The translations under genes were made by a program, and so were the position numbers. Shown one piece after another: positions 60,527 to 64,000 of a stretch of DNA of 64,000 nt. Source of the stretch: Firmicutes bacterium CAG:582 (GTDB lineage: Bacteria > Bacillota_I > Bacilli_A > RF39 > UBA660); contig FR884179.1 in NCBI GenBank assembly GCA_000435515.1, forward strand, positions 27,967-91,966. Direction: 5' to 3'. The notes below the pieces were generated by a model. That model had not been told where the DNA came from. It saw only the letters and a list, made by a program, of their open reading frames with translations, and did no database searches. Numbering within the stretch: the stretch's first letter is position 1; every line of letters begins with the position of its first letter.

Positions 60527-60883
60527 TTATGGTTTAGTCATTTCATTTTTTATCCAAGTCATAATAACTTTAACAACATAATCAATTTCTTTTTCACTTA
60601 ACTCATGATTTTTTCTTATATGATGCCACTTATATAAACATTCCCTACAACATGTTGCAGTAGCGTGTTCTGAAACAAAAACTGGGTGTCCATGGGTAGG
60701 TGTTTGTTTTCCATCATTTAAAGGATTTTCTGGTGCCAGTCTTGTTCTTATAAAATCATAAGCATGACTTTCAATAGTTTTTAATCCCTTCTTTTCTATA
60801 TAATCTAAATCTTTCTGTTTTAAATGAAAACTACTTCTAAATTTTGATTTTGATAGCTTAAATAAAATATCATCAATATTCAT
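60527..60883 (-). CDS. DUF4186 family protein
   Basis: 118 residues. DUF4186 members share 'SKFRSSFHLKQKDLDYIEKKG', 'HAYDFIRTRLAPENPLNDGKQTPTHGHPVFVSEHATATCCRECLYKWH', which matches here; the C-x2-C with neighbouring His residues suggests a metal site. Function unknown. Start at ATG 60883 after GGAGG. A palindrome-like stretch (60510-60527) sits just beyond the stop. Confidence 0.85.
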   Translation of the reverse strand: MNIDDILFKLSKSKFRSSFHLKQKDLDYIEKKGLKTIESHAYDFIRTRLAPENPLNDGKQTPTHGHPVFVSEHATATCCRECLYKWHHIRKNHELSEKEIDYVVKVIMTWIKNEMTKP

Positions 60884-60902
60884 AAATACCTCCACAAATA
60901 TA

Positions 60903-60911
60903 TGCTATAAT
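60903..60911 (+). promoter_or_regulatory. Extended -10 promoter of the 122-residue gene
   Basis: TGCTATAAT, a perfect extended -10 element, with no good -35. Confidence 0.5.
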
Positions 60912-60944
60912 ATATAATATCATAAGTATAAAGGAGAAGCCAAA

Positions 60945-61313
60945 ATGTTAAAAAAGAATTGGAATGAATATACCGAAAATGAAAAAAGAAGTATACTTTT
61001 TCATGCATATATTTATTATGGAAAAACAAATGATATTTTAACAGAATTAAACGAATATAGATTATTAATTGCCAGTAATCCAGATGAGGTATTAAAAGTA
61101 TATATAATTGCAAAATATTTAAATTTTAATCCTCAAGCTGCTATAGCAAAAGCTTTAAGAGAAAATAAATTACAAGCTTTATTCGATTTAACAAGACCAA
61201 TAGATTTTTCTAAACCTGATATTAATGAAAAATTAAACGAATTTTTAGAGAATACCATTTACACTTATAATTTTGAGGCTACTATAAAATCTAAACAAGG
61301 AAGAAGCCGATAA
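60945..61313 (+). CDS. Hypothetical protein, 122 aa, first of two paralogues
   Basis: Not recognised. Mainly helical, soluble. Begins 'KKNWNEYTENEKRSILFHAYIYYGK' and continues 'LTELNEYRLLIASNPDEVLKVYIIAKYLNF'. Shares its N-terminal pattern (W-x-EY-x-E-x-EK, then H, then YYGK, then L-x-E, then P-x4-K) with the next gene, so the two arose by tandem duplication. The C-terminus is basic (KSKQGRSR). GGAGAAG precedes ATG. Function unknown. Confidence 0.65.
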   Translation: MLKKNWNEYTENEKRSILFHAYIYYGKTNDILTELNEYRLLIASNPDEVLKVYIIAKYLNFNPQAAIAKALRENKLQALFDLTRPIDFSKPDINEKLNEFLENTIYTYNFEATIKSKQGRSR

Positions 61314-61325
61314 AAATTTGACTTA

Positions 61326-61353
61326 TATAAAATTTTAGTTATAATATACAACC
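61326..61353 (+). promoter_or_regulatory. Promoter of the 133-residue paralogue
   Basis: TTGACT, 16-base spacer, TATAAT, directly between the paralogous genes. Confidence 0.75.
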
Positions 61354-61370
61354 AGAAAAGGAAGTTTTAT

Positions 61371-61772
61371 ATGGAAGTAAAAAAATGGAGTGAATACTCA
61401 GAATCAGAAAAGCAAACTCTTTTAAATCATTTATTTACCTATTATGGTAAATTGATATTTAATCTTGAGGAACTTGAAATGTTTTCTTATCTAACAAGCA
61501 AAATACCAGATACTTTGTTTAAAATATTTGTTAGTTCTTATTTAGTAGGAGAAAATGGTCAAACTATAATATTGGAAGTTTTAAGAAATGAAAAAGAAAA
61601 ACAAATTGCAGCATTAAAAAAGAAAATAGATAATTATAATGCTGAAGAGTTAAAGGAATATGAAAACGAATTTTTAGCCGAAATTGTTAAAACTTACAAT
61701 ACTCCAGAAGCTCCAATTCCTTTAAGTGAAGAGGAAATAAAAAGACAATTAACAAAAATGTTTGGAATTTAA
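61371..61772 (+). CDS. Hypothetical protein, 133 aa, second paralogue
   Basis: Not recognised. Helical, soluble; 'VKKWSEYSESEKQTLLNHLFTYYGKLIFNLEELEMFSYL' aligns with the preceding protein. The C-terminal half differs: a Glu/Lys-rich coiled-coil region (about 70-105) and a Pro-containing tail (APIPLSEEEIKRQLTKMFGI). AAAAGGAAG precedes ATG. It has its own promoter, and the final codons (ATG TTT GGA ATT) and stop form part of the terminator. Function unknown. Confidence 0.65.
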   Translation: MEVKKWSEYSESEKQTLLNHLFTYYGKLIFNLEELEMFSYLTSKIPDTLFKIFVSSYLVGENGQTIILEVLRNEKEKQIAALKKKIDNYNAEELKEYENEFLAEIVKTYNTPEAPIPLSEEEIKRQLTKMFGI

Positions 61773-61788
61773 ACCAAACATTTTTTTA
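61754..61788. terminator. Terminator between the second paralogue and the CHAP gene
   Basis: AAATGTTTGG (61756-61765) pairs with CCAAACATTT (61774-61783), with T and A runs on the two sides; the stop codon of the paralogue is in the loop. Confidence 0.85.
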
Positions 61789-62733
61789 TTTTACCTTTTT
61801 TCTATTTATCATGAACTTCAACAAAAATATGAGTATTGTTATTAAAAGTACACTGACTAATATAACAACTAAAATATAACGTTTATCGTTTTTCTTTTTT
61901 ACTATTTTTATTTCTTCATTTTCTTTTTTATTAATATGAATAACATACTCACGAGTTTCATTACTTTCTGATGTCACACTTATTTTAAACTCATTTATTC
62001 CTACTACTAAAGGAAATTCACCTATTCCAGTAACTACTGAAGAATTATCTTCAGGTAAGGCTTCTATCTTAATTGAATCAATATCATTTTCAACATCTAA
62101 TGTATATTCAAAAACATTTTTATCAAAATTTAATGTTCCAATATCTATACTTAAACTGCTTAAATAATTATTATTAGATTTAACTTTTGTAGTTGAAGTT
62201 GTTGTCGTTGTAACTGTAGTTTTTTTAACTGTTGTCGTTTTAGGTACACTATCTAAATATATATAGCCAATAACATCTTCGTTTGCATCAAACTTACAAG
62301 AAGTTAGTTTAGCATTTTTTTTACAAGCTTTATCTGTTTCTTCTGCAACTGATGCTTCCATGCACGCAATATAGTCTTTATCACTTTCATCTATACAACT
62401 AGAATCCGAATCCCAAACGTAAATATCATTTCCATTTACTCGTTCTACATAACCTACATGTCCATATGAAGTAATATTCCATACAACAACAGAATTTTTC
62501 TTTGGAGTTTTACCTACTGAGTATCCTGCTTTTTCAGCCGATGTATACCAAGTTTTCGCATTTCCCCAAGCAGGTAAAAATATACCTGTTTTTTCATTTA
62601 CTTTTTTCCATGTATACCAAGTACAATTTACTCCATAAGGGCCTTTTGAACTATATGGATTACTTGCTGCATAAACATTCATACCTAAACAAAAAAACAA
62701 ACTACAAAGTAATAACATCACTTTTCTATTCAT
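61786..62733 (-). CDS. CHAP-domain cell-wall hydrolase with cadherin-like domain and membrane anchor
   Basis: 315 residues. Signal peptide (about 1-22), CHAP amidase/endopeptidase domain (about 30-150): catalytic Cys in 'YGVNCTWYTWKKV', His in 'GHVGYVERVN', and the following 'IYVWDSDSS'. Extra cysteines (CIDESDKDYIAC; ACKKNAKLTSC) suggest disulfides. A Thr/Lys stalk (about 160-180), a cadherin-like sandwich domain (about 185-265, 'LSIDIGTLNFDKNVFEYTLDVEND') and a C-terminal helix with a basic tail complete it. Probably cleaves peptidoglycan while fixed to the membrane. Upstream ribosome site GTAAGTGAT is modest. Confidence 0.85.
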   Translation of the reverse strand: MNRKVMLLLCSLFFCLGMNVYAASNPYSSKGPYGVNCTWYTWKKVNEKTGIFLPAWGNAKTWYTSAEKAGYSVGKTPKKNSVVVWNITSYGHVGYVERVNGNDIYVWDSDSSCIDESDKDYIACMEASVAEETDKACKKNAKLTSCKFDANEDVIGYIYLDSVPKTTTVKKTTVTTTTTSTTKVKSNNNYLSSLSIDIGTLNFDKNVFEYTLDVENDIDSIKIEALPEDNSSVVTGIGEFPLVVGINEFKISVTSESNETREYVIHINKKENEEIKIVKKKNDKRYILVVILVSVLLITILIFLLKFMINRKKVK

Positions 62734-62739
62734 AATAAA

Positions 62740-63483
62740 TCACTTACTCATTTCTACATTATATAGTTTATCATAATATTCACTTATTGTACTTAAAATA
62801 TTATTTCCTATTTTTCTTATTTCATCATTATTAAACATAAGACTAAAAACATAAGATTCTCCATATACATCAACTAAATATTTGATTGCTAAAACTGATG
62901 CCGCATACCCTTCAAAAACACCTGTTCTTTTAAAAATATTTTCATCTGCTACTTCGTTAGTTCCATTAATTTTTTCATTAATATTACCAAAATAATGACT
63001 ATTGCTTTTATAAAATTTAAAAAGAGAACACCAGTCTTCATCATTATAATGTTCAAACTCTCCAGAAAAATATTGAGCTAAACCTTCATCAAACCAAGTT
63101 ATACGATCATCCCCATAATAATAGTGACGATAAAAATTATGAAAACATTCATGAGCAACACAACCTATTCTTTGATAAAATAACTTTGTTTCAAACAAAG
63201 GAATTTTATCTATGCAAAGAAAACTAGCATTTTCACTTTTTTTAAACCATCCTCTAGAATATTCAGGTATTGATTCAATTTTTCTTTGTTTACATGCATC
63301 TTTTCTAAACTCATCTAAATCACCAAATATAACAACTTTTGATTTAATCAATTTATCTTGTTTAAATATACGTCTAAATAATTCAAATTTTTCCAATGTA
63401 TTTTCAATTATCGCATTAGAAAGAATCTCAATTGATTCATCCATATAAAGTTCAAATTCATCACTTTCATAAACTTTTTTCAT
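62740..63483 (-). CDS. Putative zinc metallopeptidase (gluzincin, HExxH)
   Basis: 247 residues, no signal peptide. 'IGCVAHECFHNFYRHYYYGDDRITWFDEGLAQYFSGEF' has HExxH (HECFH, about 119-123) and a downstream Glu in FDEGLAQY, the third zinc ligand of peptidase MA-type gluzincins. N-terminal part beta/alpha ('KVVIFGDLDEFRKDAC'). Intracellular or exported by an unknown route. GGAGAAG precedes ATG. The substrate is unknown; it follows the edge gene closely (20 bases) and is likely in the same operon. Confidence 0.8.
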   Translation of the reverse strand: MKKVYESDEFELYMDESIEILSNAIIENTLEKFELFRRIFKQDKLIKSKVVIFGDLDEFRKDACKQRKIESIPEYSRGWFKKSENASFLCIDKIPLFETKLFYQRIGCVAHECFHNFYRHYYYGDDRITWFDEGLAQYFSGEFEHYNDEDWCSLFKFYKSNSHYFGNINEKINGTNEVADENIFKRTGVFEGYAASVLAIKYLVDVYGESYVFSLMFNNDEIRKIGNNILSTISEYYDKLYNVEMSK

Positions 63484-63503
63484 ACGTCTTCTCCAAACCT
63501 TAA

Positions 63504-64000
63504 TTAGTAATGTGTTCTAATCTCATAAATAATTATATTTTCATTATAAATTCCAACAGTTTTACTAAATAATGAAAATTCAACAATAATATCATATAAT
63601 TCATTTCTAGATATGTAATCATATACATCATCAATATAAGGAATATCATTAAGAGTTTTATCAAAAATATTTGTTTTTAAATTAAAATCAGGATTTTTAC
63701 ATGCATCTCTTACAGAATATTTTTGATTAGTAGAAACACAACAATAAACATCACCATTTCTAAAAAACTCAACTTCACCAACTAGCAGCTGATTTTCTTC
63801 ATAATTAGCTGAACTAACATTTATAGTAAATAAATCATAATTGCTTATTTCCTCAATAACTTTATCACGTGGCACTTTCAATTTAAAATTTCCGCAAGAT
63901 TTAGATTTATCTCTAATAGCATAAAACTCCGCGGGATAAATTTTAATAAAATCTAATATTTCATTTACATCGCCTTTTTTAAAAAGCTTTTCGGGAAATT
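63504..64000 (-). CDS. Hypothetical protein, N-terminus outside window
   Basis: The frame is open from the stop at 63504 to the right edge; I translated the edge part as FPEKLFKKGDVNEILDFIK, continuing KIYPAEFYAIRD and KSKSCGNFKLKVPRD, so a start near 63881 (TTG) is not needed and the true start is probably beyond 64000. The visible 165 residues are soluble, alpha/beta, with a Cys pair (VYCCVS) and a helix-rich N-part. Not recognised. Co-oriented with the metallopeptidase gene. Confidence 0.6.
   Translation of the reverse strand, partial: FPEKLFKKGDVNEILDFIKIYPAEFYAIRDKSKSCGNFKLKVPRDKVIEEISNYDLFTINVSSANYEENQLLVGEVEFFRNGDVYCCVSTNQKYSVRDACKNPDFNLKTNIFDKTLNDIPYIDDVYDYISRNELYDIIVEFSLFSKTVGIYNENIIIYEIRTHY

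Noticed and set aside
1..64000. CRISPR arrays, rRNA, tRNA genes, insertion sequences, prophage structural genes
   Set aside because: None seen: no regularly spaced repeats, no tRNA cloverleaf sequences, no transposase or integrase motifs.

Overview
The window is AT-rich DNA (roughly a quarter G+C by eye) with Gram-positive ribosome binding sites, TTGACA/TATAAT promoters, intrinsic terminators and T-box leaders. The families present (RNase J, PrkC/PrpC, SpoIIAA, a SigF-type sigma factor, SpoVAC/AD/AE, a GerA/GerC/GerB receptor, CadC/CadA, WYL, FtsX-type ABC modules) point to a low-GC Firmicute (Bacillota, Bacilli side) with at least part of the sporulation and germination gene set. Genes are tightly packed, with many ATGA or TAGTG overlaps. 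In several genes the stop codon lies inside the terminator hairpin. TAA, TAG and TGA all end genes.

Layout. 1-2.8 kb: start of an S41 protease, small membrane or coiled-coil proteins, and a LolA-like lipoprotein. 2.8-4.5 kb: T-box-controlled proS of the short form. 4.6-7.7 kb: methyltransferase, acetyltransferase, and two unrecognised genes, each with a notable control region (a structured leader with terminator; a promoter bracketed by twin operators). 8-13 kb: the housekeeping chain rlmN-prpC-prkC-rsgA-rpe. 13.2-13.6 kb: a tiny hydrophobic peptide gene with type I toxin-antitoxin architecture. 13.6-16.3 kb: AI-2E permease and an AarF-like kinase. 16.4-19.6 kb: germination receptor operon. 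19.7-28.5 kb: Fic protein, T-box tyrS with a Tyr-rich leader ORF, ffh, CAP protein, dnaE, rpmB, PHP phosphoesterase. 28.5-36.5 kb: spoIIAA-sigF-spoVAC-AD-AE (no spoIIAB between spoIIAA and sigF), followed by three exported proteins including an arylsulfotransferase-like propeller. 36.6-40.1 kb: RNase J, a YHYH/cadherin-like surface protein and a ZIP transporter. 40.1-48.2 kb: heterodimeric ABC exporter, then WYL-SIS-PfkB-ABC-like cluster. 48.2-50.7 kb: cadC-cadA under two operators. 50.7-58.3 kb: secreted protein, XRE regulator and two ABC/FtsX modules separated by a gene split by an in-frame TAG. 58.4-64 kb: DUF362, thioredoxin-like lipoprotein, rhodanese, DUF4186, two tandem paralogues, CHAP amidase, putative metallopeptidase, and a gene cut by the window edge.

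The items that most merit follow-up are the peptide/antisense locus at 13.25-13.57 kb, the double-layer tyrS leader (T-box plus a leader peptide with four consecutive Tyr codons), the unidentified structured leader at 6.46-6.57 kb, the twin-operator promoter at 7.6 kb, the spoIIA operon without spoIIAB, and the WYL-SIS-PfkB cluster whose kinase carries extra cysteine pairs. Families were assigned by reading motifs; no database search was possible.
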